A stretch of 64,000 bases of DNA. Origin: Bacteroides cellulosilyticus (lineage in GTDB: Bacteria; Bacteroidota; Bacteroidia; Bacteroidales; Bacteroidaceae). The stretch's first letter is position 1. Each line of letters starts with the position of its first letter. The DNA is taken from NCBI RefSeq assembly GCF_020091405.1, contig NZ_CP081903.1, positions 372,001 through 436,000 on the forward strand. The letters run 5' to 3'. This document shows positions 8,646 through 15,831 of the stretch, piece by piece. A program made the translations under genes and the position numbers. The notes below the pieces were generated by a model that saw nothing but the letters and a program-made list of their open reading frames with translations, did no database searches and was not told the DNA's origin.

Positions 8646-9556
8646 TCGTTTTGCAGTTCTTTATCTAAAAGTTTAGTCAGTTCTTCATAAGAATTCGTAA
8701 TATAAACCAAGCGATTATTAATTATAATGGTAGGAGTGGCAAAAAGTCCCCGTTCCATCAGTTTATCAATAGTATGGTTTACCTTATCATAAGTTTCGGC
8801 GGACAGCACATCTTGCTTATATGCGCCAACGTCCAATCCTAAAGCCCGGGCAAGGTCAAAGATATATGCAGAGTCCGGCAACGCATCATAGGAGAATATG
8901 GCATCATGAAACTCCCAGAATTTACCATATTTACCAGCCGCTTCACAAGCCAATGACGCAAGATTCGGTTCGTCGGCAAAATTAATAAAGCCAAATTTCA
9001 CCCGGTCATGGTATTTATCATAAATACGTTTCAACGTTTTCTCAAATTCAGCACAACGTTTGCAATTGAAATCTGATGCTACTATCAAATGAGTAGCAGC
9101 ATCAAGATTTCCTCTATATTGAACGCATAAATCGGCTACAACACAATTGGGCTGTTTAGGAGGATAGATATACCGCTTGATTTGTGCTCTATTAAATAGT
9201 GAATCTGCCAAATGCCGGATTAAAACACTCCGTACTCTGTTTTTGGCTAACAAATCCTCCATATATTCCTTTGTTGGATCGACCATAACACTATCAATAT
9301 AAGCATTCAGAAACTCATCAGTGAGTACTCCCCGATCAATTGCCTCATACTCTATCAATTTTTGTTTGATTAAGTCGTCCAAGGCTCTTGACTTTATTTC
9401 ATAAGCCATATTCAATAAATCGAAGGTCTCTTGGGTTGTCACCTGAGACAATTCGGATGCATAAAGCTTATGCCCGTTTATTTCTGCTACAACTTCCTTA
9501 TTACCTTTAGAACAAGAGCAGAGTAACACAGTCAGCACTAATAATACATTTTTCAT
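8642..9556 (-). CDS. Lipoprotein with SurA_N-like region fused to DsbA-like thioredoxin domain
   Basis: Probably a periplasmic, membrane-anchored thiol-disulfide oxidoreductase or chaperone. The protein has 304 residues: a lipoprotein signal (LLCSC, Cys15), a helical SurA_N/parvulin-N-like region (EINGHKLYASELSQV, then ALDDLIKQKLIEYEA; about 22-140), and a DsbA-like thioredoxin fold with the active site NCKRC near residue 165 and the cis-proline loop FATPTIII near residue 272. A C-x-x-C with a cis-Pro loop supports redox activity. It abuts the unknown lipoprotein gene (stop directly followed by ATG) and overlaps the receptor gene, so its client is plausibly the neighbouring cysteine-containing lipoprotein. 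Confidence 0.82.
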   Translation of the reverse strand: MKNVLLVLTVLLCSCSKGNKEVVAEINGHKLYASELSQVTTQETFDLLNMAYEIKSRALDDLIKQKLIEYEAIDRGVLTDEFLNAYIDSVMVDPTKEYMEDLLAKNRVRSVLIRHLADSLFNRAQIKRYIYPPKQPNCVVADLCVQYRGNLDAATHLIVASDFNCKRCAEFEKTLKRIYDKYHDRVKFGFINFADEPNLASLACEAAGKYGKFWEFHDAIFSYDALPDSAYIFDLARALGLDVGAYKQDVLSAETYDKVNHTIDKLMERGLFATPTIIINNRLVYITNSYEELTKLLDKELQNE

Positions 9557-10555
9557 TTAATTAGCCATAACCCTCCCAGGATGATACCTATTCTTATTTT
9601 TAAAATAAGAGAGATCTGTATTGAATGTCAAGCTATACCATGTATTCTTTCCGGTATTCAAACCATATTCTCCATAGAAATGATCTGATAATAAATCTTT
9701 AGTAAAGGTATTTCCGGTATATAATTTAGCCCAGTTTTTATTACTTGAGTCTTCATCATCAAAATGGATTTTTCCCATTGTCGCAAGAGGAGAACCACAA
9801 ATTACGCCATAATTTATCCGACTTCTAGGTCCAAAATTCCCACTTGCAATTGTACTCGGCACTCCCAATGCATCAGGGAAGGCCCAAGCTAAAACTGCAT
9901 TATCATCTATCTTTGTATATCCTTTAGAAATAGCCCCTTTACCATTAAATTCAAGATTTGGACTTACCACCCTATTATCAGTATGTTTATCATCACAGTC
10001 ATGATAACGAGCTACTATTTTCATCCAAGGATGATTAAAACTAAACCCCGGTCTGTAATAGTTTATATGATTAACAAGGAATACACCTCCCGGATAATAT
10101 TGACTTGCTTCCGTTAAACAAAATTTCAAACGGACATTACCATTGCTATCAATGTATGAATCTCCTATCACACCCTCTGATTTAGAATTCTGCTTTGTAT
10201 CTTCCGCATCAATATTAACTTCCAACTCCGTATAGACACCACACGAACCAATCTTAAAAACTCCTACGACATCATTAGAAGCACTGTAAACAGTTCGCAT
10301 CACTTTCTCTTTTGCAATAGAGGTACGATTCATCAACTCAGTCACATAATCATCCATAAGCTTCTGAATAGTCTCTTCATCCGCAACTGTTTCAATCTTG
10401 ACAGTATCAGCGTTTTCTTCCATTGACCTGGTTGATACTTCATAATCCGCAGCGGCCTTAGCCAACTCCATATCATTCTCTAATAAATCATAACTGTTAC
10501 TGCATGAGTAGCACGTCAACACTCCTAAAAGAGTGAATAATAAATGTTTTTTCAT
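9557..10555 (-). CDS. Unknown lipoprotein with four conserved-looking cysteines
   Basis: No family recognised. The protein has 332 residues with a lipoprotein-type signal (MKKHLLFTLLGVLTCYSC, Cys18), a charged helical stretch (about 25-95) and a beta-rich remainder. Besides the signal region it has cysteines at about residues 105, 146, 187 and 253, enough for two disulfide bonds, and the next gene encodes a DsbA-like protein. It lies between the DUF3244 gene (45-base gap) and the DsbA-like gene (no gap). It could be a surface-exposed or secreted effector, adhesin or ligand-binding protein; nothing in the sequence decides this. Confidence 0.75.
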   Translation of the reverse strand: MKKHLLFTLLGVLTCYSCSNSYDLLENDMELAKAAADYEVSTRSMEENADTVKIETVADEETIQKLMDDYVTELMNRTSIAKEKVMRTVYSASNDVVGVFKIGSCGVYTELEVNIDAEDTKQNSKSEGVIGDSYIDSNGNVRLKFCLTEASQYYPGGVFLVNHINYYRPGFSFNHPWMKIVARYHDCDDKHTDNRVVSPNLEFNGKGAISKGYTKIDDNAVLAWAFPDALGVPSTIASGNFGPRSRINYGVICGSPLATMGKIHFDDEDSSNKNWAKLYTGNTFTKDLLSDHFYGEYGLNTGKNTWYSLTFNTDLSYFKNKNRYHPGRVMAN

Positions 10556-10600
10556 GTCTTTGAATGGTTAAGCAACACCATAAGCTCTAAATTAAGTAAG

Positions 10601-10978
10601 TCAAATAGTGAAATCTCCGTATAGAATCACCTTTCCAATAGTCATCTCCAAACGGTAATTTTCTCCTCCTTGCAATAGTCCTGCCATATTCAGTACAATA
10701 TTATCCGAAGCTCCATATAGTCCTGAATAAATTACGTCATTGGTTGAAAGATTAGTCACGGAAATAAAAGCATCATCTGAGCAGTTCTCAAAATTAAGTA
10801 ATAGCAATTCATTGCTGAGATCTAAATAGGCGGAAGCAAATAAACCGGCAGAGCGTAATGTTCCATCAGAAGTAGTACTCTTCTTCAGTACAATACTCTT
10901 TCCAGACTCTTGTACAGTTGCACCTCCATTTACAAATGATAATAGAAATAAAAACAGTAATAAAGTTTTTGCTCTCAT
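10601..10978 (-). CDS. Small exported DUF3244-like protein
   Basis: A 125-residue secreted protein: a signal peptide of about 20 residues, then an all-beta domain with the DUF3244 pattern, in which AYLDLSNELLLLNFENCSD is followed by ISVTNLSTNDVIYSGL, a hydrophobic NIVLNMAGLLQGGENYRLEM segment and a terminal ILYGDFTI. Function of the family is unknown; the fold is probably an immunoglobulin-like sandwich. It is the first gene after the TPR/HTH regulator, and the gap contains the GTAACA repeat array, so it is likely the leading gene of the regulated operon. Confidence 0.75.
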   Translation of the reverse strand: MRAKTLLLFLFLLSFVNGGATVQESGKSIVLKKSTTSDGTLRSAGLFASAYLDLSNELLLLNFENCSDDAFISVTNLSTNDVIYSGLYGASDNIVLNMAGLLQGGENYRLEMTIGKVILYGDFTI

Positions 10979-11003
10979 AGGTATGTGATATAAATTATTG
11001 TCG

Positions 11004-11092
11004 CAAATAACTTAATCATTTATATAAGAACAAAAAAACATGAAGTAACAATGGTAACAATAAATATAAAACAGCAGTAACAATGGTAACAA
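11004..11092 (-). promoter_or_regulatory. GTAACA direct-repeat operator and weak -7-like box upstream of the DUF3244 operon
   Basis: The 17-base sequence AGTAACAATGGTAACAA occurs twice without mismatch, at 11044-11060 and 11076-11092. Each contains two GTAACA half-sites spaced 9 nt, giving four half-sites (11045, 11054, 11077, 11086). About 34 nt downstream, 11004-11011 reads GTTATTTG on the minus strand, a weak relative of TAnnTTTG. The layout mirrors the AAGTAGA array at the first regulator. Binding by the adjacent TPR/HTH protein is inference. Confidence 0.5.
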
Positions 11093-11115
11093 ATTGCGTT
11101 CTAAATCACTAATTT

Positions 11116-12747
11116 TCAGCAACCAAAGATTTGTTCAAACAGTTCAATATCCATTTTGGTCCTAATGCGGCTTTTTCTCATTTTTATCGCATCCGGAGTA
11201 GAGTCCATTATATCCCAAATAACATCTTTGGAGGTATTCAGAAGAGTTAAAATACAATATAATAAATCGTCATTAGTCAAGGCCGTACAACGCTCCTTAA
11301 ACCCGGCCATAACATCTATAAAGGTTCTTCGAATATCATTGATAATCTTCATCCTATAATTAGCAACTAACGAAATACGTTTTTTAGGAGATGAGTTCTC
11401 AAGTTCATATAGTTTTTTATAACCGTTAGTCGTTTTAAACAGAGATATGCAAATCTCCAATCGTTCTTCTTCCAACTTGCATAATTCTACCCCCTTATCT
11501 TCAGCTGTAGCATCAGGCTCTTCATTTAATAACATGACCTCAGTACGGTTCTTTGTTAATTGCTGTTGCAAGGATACGTATTTCTTTTGCCGGATCCTAT
11601 CACGCCACAAGTATAGTACAACCAAAATAAATACCAGACACAAAAAAACAACAACTAGGATTACAACTACCTGCTGATTTTTAACAGACAGTTTATATTT
11701 ATGCAATTCAACCAAATGATTGTCCATCAGTTCATCAAGCTCTGCACGGTCATTCATTATCTGAATAGAATCATAGAAGATTATAAAGGAATCAGCATAC
11801 AAGGTAGATTTCTCCCAATCTCTCATTCTTTTACTCTCTTGAAAAAGAGAATGATAAGATGATGTTTTAGCGTATATATTAGATGACCTTGCTCCTATAT
11901 TCCAATAATAAGCGGCAGAATCTTTCTTATTCAGATGATTCATTATATCCCCCTTAACAGAGCAAGCCGCGGTATACCCCTCACCTTCGGATAAATAAAC
12001 CAAGGCTTTCGATATACAGGTATCAGCATCTACGAATTTATTTTGTTCATTATAAAGAGTAGCCATATTTTTATATACAGCCGACACCATAGCCGAATTA
12101 TTCAAAGAAAGAGCTATGGGTAATGCCTTTTTGTAATAATAGTACGTACTGTCCCATTGTTGTCCCAATAAAAAAGCATTTGCTATATTCTTCAGATTAT
12201 AACATGTACGCAAAGAATCTCGGCCTATACACAAGGCATACGCTTCTTTATACATAGATAAGGCAGTCTTATTCAGATCCTGCTCACTATAGCAATCGCC
12301 TAAATGACTATATATCATAGATAAAAATACAGGGTCTTTTCCTTTAGGCATTATATCTAGAGCCTTCAAATAAAAATCAATAGCTGCCGGAAGCTTTCTT
12401 TGCTCCAAATAAACACAACCCAAATAGAAATAAGACTTCGCAAGTCGCTCCTGATTCTTACTGTTTCTATAATAGTCTATTGCTATCTTTATTAAGGAAT
12501 CATTCTGTACCAATATATAATTCTTATACCTCGCCTGTGTTAACAACAAACAGTACAAAGCCCGGTTTCCTTTCTTTATTTTCTGCGGATCGGATATTTG
12601 TTCAAGCAGATAAAGTGAACTGTCAGGACGCGATTGCATCAAAGAGTCAGCTGACAGTAAAATAGAATTAGCAAAATGAGAGTTATTCCTGCATGAATAA
12701 AGTAAAGGCATTATTGTCAATAAGAAAAAAGGCAAGAGCTTCTTCAT
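11116..12747 (-). CDS. Membrane-anchored TPR/HTH regulator (lipoprotein-type signal)
   Basis: Probable one-component regulator of the operon that follows it. The protein has 543 residues: a lipoprotein-like signal (LLYSC, Cys19), TPR repeats (about 60-330; for example SYFYLGCVYLEQRKLPAAID, then SHLGDCYSEQDLNKTALSMY), one strongly hydrophobic transmembrane helix (about 357-380), a basic juxtamembrane coiled coil, and a C-terminal helical domain (about 470-543) ending AIKMRKSRIRTKMDIELFEQ that fits a LuxR-like helix-turn-helix. The architecture equals that of the regulator at 2001-3620, though the two are diverged. Its stop is about 140 bp before the DUF3244 start, with the GTAACA repeats between. 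Confidence 0.8.
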   Translation of the reverse strand: MKKLLPFFLLTIMPLLYSCRNNSHFANSILLSADSLMQSRPDSSLYLLEQISDPQKIKKGNRALYCLLLTQARYKNYILVQNDSLIKIAIDYYRNSKNQERLAKSYFYLGCVYLEQRKLPAAIDFYLKALDIMPKGKDPVFLSMIYSHLGDCYSEQDLNKTALSMYKEAYALCIGRDSLRTCYNLKNIANAFLLGQQWDSTYYYYKKALPIALSLNNSAMVSAVYKNMATLYNEQNKFVDADTCISKALVYLSEGEGYTAACSVKGDIMNHLNKKDSAAYYWNIGARSSNIYAKTSSYHSLFQESKRMRDWEKSTLYADSFIIFYDSIQIMNDRAELDELMDNHLVELHKYKLSVKNQQVVVILVVVFLCLVFILVVLYLWRDRIRQKKYVSLQQQLTKNRTEVMLLNEEPDATAEDKGVELCKLEEERLEICISLFKTTNGYKKLYELENSSPKKRISLVANYRMKIINDIRRTFIDVMAGFKERCTALTNDDLLYCILTLLNTSKDVIWDIMDSTPDAIKMRKSRIRTKMDIELFEQIFGC

Positions 12748-12775
12748 AATAGTTAGTTTTATCGTTATAGGTTCA

Positions 12776-12783
12776 CAAATATA
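12776..12783 (-). promoter_or_regulatory. Putative -7 box of the second TPR/HTH regulator
   Basis: The minus strand reads TATATTTG, matching TAnnTTTG, about 30 bases upstream of the ATG at 12747. No clear -33 element was found. Confidence 0.45.
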
Positions 12784-12963
12784 ATAACAAATCAGAAATA
12801 AACGGAGTCGTAATATTTACTTATTATGATTATTTCATATTTCCACAGAGGAAAGACATACGTATTTCCATATCTAAATGAACTACTTTTAGACAATACA
12901 ACAGAAATCAGAACAAATAAAACTTTCATGTTATCCTTTAACCCATCCAAACAAAATATTTCG

Positions 12964-12971
12964 TATATTTG
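12964..12971 (+). promoter_or_regulatory. Putative -7 box of the aspartyl protease-like gene
   Basis: TATATTTG on the plus strand matches TAnnTTTG. Transcription would begin near 12977, which places the ATG at 12976 outside or at the very end of the message and supports translation from the ATG at 13021. Confidence 0.5.
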
Positions 12972-13020
12972 AAAAATGAATCACCCAGAAGATTGTCTAA
13001 CCCTAAAACAATCTATAGAT

Positions 13021-14463
13021 ATGAAGACAATACTACTTTTTTTACTTCTCTGCATAAGCCTCAGCACATCTGCCCAAACAGCCGATGAACGTGCCGGAAC
13101 TTACATGAATCAGGCAGACTGGTTCAGTCTGCAACGCGAATTCGCTATTAACAAAGACTCCCTACATCCTTTCCTGCAAGAATTCGGTCAGGCACTACTG
13201 GATAATTTCTTCAACCGCCCTGAAGCTGCCTGCGAATCCATAGGCAAATTGCTGAACGAACAACAAAATAATATGGGATTTGAGAATACAGCTTCCATGA
13301 TATACTTACTATCCGAAAACCTAAGCAAACTGGGAGCTAACGACCAAGCTGCCGAAACGCTGAAAAGTTTTTGTGACCAACTGGAAGGTCAGGTGGACAG
13401 CGCTTTCCTTGCCGGCTACCGGACAAGGGAATGTCAATACCGGGCGCTGGCGAAATACGACCTATACCAATGGAACAAAGCGGATAACGATCTTATCCTC
13501 CCCTTCCGCATAGACAGTATAGGAACCAAAGGTTCTACCGCTATTACCCTGCAAGGAGAACTAAACGGAAAAGAACGAAACTATACACTGGATACCGGTG
13601 CCGGAGTCAATGTAGTGACACCCGAAGTAGCGGAAGCCTGCGGTATGAAGATGCTGGATGTGGAGATTACGGCATATGGAATACGAGCGGGCAGTGGGCA
13701 TCTTGCCTTGGCAGAAGAAGTAAGAATAGGTGATCTCGTGATCCGGAACGTACCTTTCTATGTACTGGATATGAAGACCGGAGAAGAAAAAGCAGACCGC
13801 TATATGAAGCATTTGGAAGCTATCATCGGATTGCCTTTACTTAATCAGCTCCAGGAAATCAGACTGGATTTCCTTACCAACCGGCTGACTATTCCCAAAG
13901 TCCTGACTCCCGCACCGACGTTTGCACCGAATATCTGCCATACAGGGAAGAATATTCTTGATCTGGAAGTAGTGTATAACCAAGAACTGTTACGTATGAA
14001 CTTCGACAGTGGTTCCGGCGTCAGCCAACTGAACTACGATTATTTCAAGCGACATAAAGATCGCATTGAGCAAATAGCGGAAAAGGATTCTATGAGAATG
14101 GCAGGTTTCGGCGGAACAACACGAGTTTGTGTCTACAAGATGCCGGGTGGAGGATGCTTCCAGATAGGAGAATATACAGGATGCATCGATAGCCTGAATG
14201 TAGTGGCAACACCCGAAGAAGATGCTCTTCATTTTGTTGGAGACGGAGTAGCAGGAATGGATTTCTTCCGGAGCTTCAACACCATTACTATTAATCTGAA
14301 GGACATGTTCGTAAAAACCACTCCGAAAAAACAAGAGAGAAACGCAATGATCTACGATAGCAAAAAGCTACGCTTAAAGTTACCGGAAGACAAACTGAAT
14401 ATAACGGATATATTATTGGGGATAGCGAATGTATATCTGGACTACTGGAACCAGCATCGCTAA
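13021..14463 (+). CDS. Two-lobed retropepsin-like aspartyl protease family protein, exported
   Basis: Exported protein with two aspartyl-protease-like lobes. From the ATG at 13021 there are 480 residues with a clean signal peptide (MKTILLFLLLCISLSTSAQ); the ATG at 12976 adds 15 residues that would spoil it. A helical segment (about 20-150) precedes lobe one, with YTLDTGAGVNVV (Asp about 191) and the flap-like AYGIRAGSGHL, closing with IIGLPLLNQ and LDFLTNRLTI. Lobe two has MNFDSGSGVSQLN (Asp about 329) and closes with GVAGMDFFRSFNTITINL. Two catalytic-type motifs in one chain allow an internal pseudo-dimer, unlike single-lobe retropepsins. Whether it is proteolytically active is not known. 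It stands alone, opposite to its neighbours. Confidence 0.82.
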   Translation: MKTILLFLLLCISLSTSAQTADERAGTYMNQADWFSLQREFAINKDSLHPFLQEFGQALLDNFFNRPEAACESIGKLLNEQQNNMGFENTASMIYLLSENLSKLGANDQAAETLKSFCDQLEGQVDSAFLAGYRTRECQYRALAKYDLYQWNKADNDLILPFRIDSIGTKGSTAITLQGELNGKERNYTLDTGAGVNVVTPEVAEACGMKMLDVEITAYGIRAGSGHLALAEEVRIGDLVIRNVPFYVLDMKTGEEKADRYMKHLEAIIGLPLLNQLQEIRLDFLTNRLTIPKVLTPAPTFAPNICHTGKNILDLEVVYNQELLRMNFDSGSGVSQLNYDYFKRHKDRIEQIAEKDSMRMAGFGGTTRVCVYKMPGGGCFQIGEYTGCIDSLNVVATPEEDALHFVGDGVAGMDFFRSFNTITINLKDMFVKTTPKKQERNAMIYDSKKLRLKLPEDKLNITDILLGIANVYLDYWNQHR

Positions 14464-14528
14464 ATACTCTACACACAACTCCCCCCTTTCTGTCGAAAGG
14501 CACTTGTAGCCCGTAGCTCGTAGCTACT

Positions 14529-15701
14529 TCATCTTCTGCGACGTCCGAACAAGTCCTTTATCCCATCCAAATCAAAACCTAACGTAAAACGAAGTGTCTG
14601 GTCGAGCGGATTACTTTGTGCCGTAGATACCAGATAAGCAGCATCCAACGAGAATACGCTCATCTTGAATCCTGCACCAAAAGAAAAATATTTGCGGTTT
14701 CCTTTGTTCTCATGTTCCCAGTGATAACCGCCACGAATGGAGAACTGTTCGTGATAAGTATATTCCAATCCCAAAGACCACTGTATCTCCTGCAATTCTT
14801 CCTTGAAGCCACCGGGAGCATCACTGAAAGACTTAAAGATCCCCTTAATGGGAGAAATATCATTATAATCACGGTCCAAACGTTCTTCATACTCTTCCTG
14901 AGACTCATCTTCTCCACGAACAGGACGGGTAGGAACCATATACTTATTGGCATCAAAACTAACTCCGATTGTATTATAATCATCTATCGGGAATAACAGG
15001 GAAGCACCCAAACGTAAGTTGGTAGGCAAGAACTGACTGGTATTACCACTATCATAAGAAATCTTCGTACCGATATTGGAAGCATTCAGCCCGAAAGAAA
15101 GCATACACTCCCGTTGGGCAAGTATGACGTAATTCGTATAATAGAAGGCAATATCGGCAGCAAAAGCAGAGCCGGCGGAAACGTCTTCATCTTCCCTGTA
15201 CGCCAAGTCAGAATAAATGTATCGCAAGGCAACCGCAGCAGAGAAATGTTCGGAAAGCATACGGGAGTACGCCACATCTACCGCCATTTCATAAGGTTTA
15301 ATGGTATATCCGGGAGAATTCTCATCCTGATACGCTACGGGCACTTCACCCAAAGAGAAATAACGCAAAGAGCCGCTGACAGCCTGATAATCTCCGATAC
15401 GGTAGTAGCCTGCCAGATATGCCAGATCAATATCATTCACCAACTTGCGCAACCAAGGTGTATAGGAAACCGCTACTCCGGCACGGCTGATCGTAAACGG
15501 ATACTTAGCCGGATTCCAGTATTGAGAGTTTACGTCCGGATCTGTAGCCGCACCCACATCTCCCATACCACCGCCACGGGAGTCAGGGGCAATACCCAAA
15601 GAGTTAACACCGGTATTAACGGGATTAAACTGATTCTTGTCCTGGGCAAGAAGGTTTGCGGACAAGAAGGCTATGAGTAAGAGTAAGATAGATTTCTTCA
15701 T
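14529..15701 (-). CDS. porV: Type IX secretion outer-membrane protein PorV
   Basis: Outer-membrane beta-barrel of the PorV/LptO family (FadL-like), which carries type IX substrates to the PorU sortase on the cell surface. The protein has 390 residues with a signal peptide (ending ANLLAQ) and the family opening PVNTGVNSLGIAPDSRGGGM, then GDVGAATDPDVNSQYWNPA. Barrel-type alternating strands run to the C-terminus. It follows porU on the same strand after 130 bp containing a strong inverted repeat. The pairing with PorU is the classical arrangement. No other type IX genes are in the window. Confidence 0.9.
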   Translation of the reverse strand: MKKSILLLLIAFLSANLLAQDKNQFNPVNTGVNSLGIAPDSRGGGMGDVGAATDPDVNSQYWNPAKYPFTISRAGVAVSYTPWLRKLVNDIDLAYLAGYYRIGDYQAVSGSLRYFSLGEVPVAYQDENSPGYTIKPYEMAVDVAYSRMLSEHFSAAVALRYIYSDLAYREDEDVSAGSAFAADIAFYYTNYVILAQRECMLSFGLNASNIGTKISYDSGNTSQFLPTNLRLGASLLFPIDDYNTIGVSFDANKYMVPTRPVRGEDESQEEYEERLDRDYNDISPIKGIFKSFSDAPGGFKEELQEIQWSLGLEYTYHEQFSIRGGYHWEHENKGNRKYFSFGAGFKMSVFSLDAAYLVSTAQSNPLDQTLRFTLGFDLDGIKDLFGRRRR

Positions 15702-15715
15702 ACAATATCATTTAA

Positions 15716-15796
15716 TTTTTCATCCGCAGATAACACAGATTTAAAAGCTATGCAAAAGAATATCCGCATAATCTGCGTCATCTGCGGATGAAAAAT
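15716..15796. repeat. Inverted repeat (ATCCGCAGAT family) between porU and porV
   Basis: Arms of about 26 bases (15716-15741 and 15771-15796) pair with two mismatches; the core word is CATCCGCAGAT. It fills most of the porU-porV gap. This looks like a REP-type palindrome; it could act as an attenuator or mRNA stabiliser between the two genes, but has no poly-T tract for a classical terminator. Confidence 0.65.
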
Positions 15797-15831
15797 ATCT
15801 TTTATACTAATAAAACAGAAAATCCCCCTGT

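Noticed and set aside
12976..13020. Upstream ATG of the aspartyl protease-like gene
   Set aside because: It coincides with the expected transcription start and would put 15 polar residues in front of a good signal peptide.
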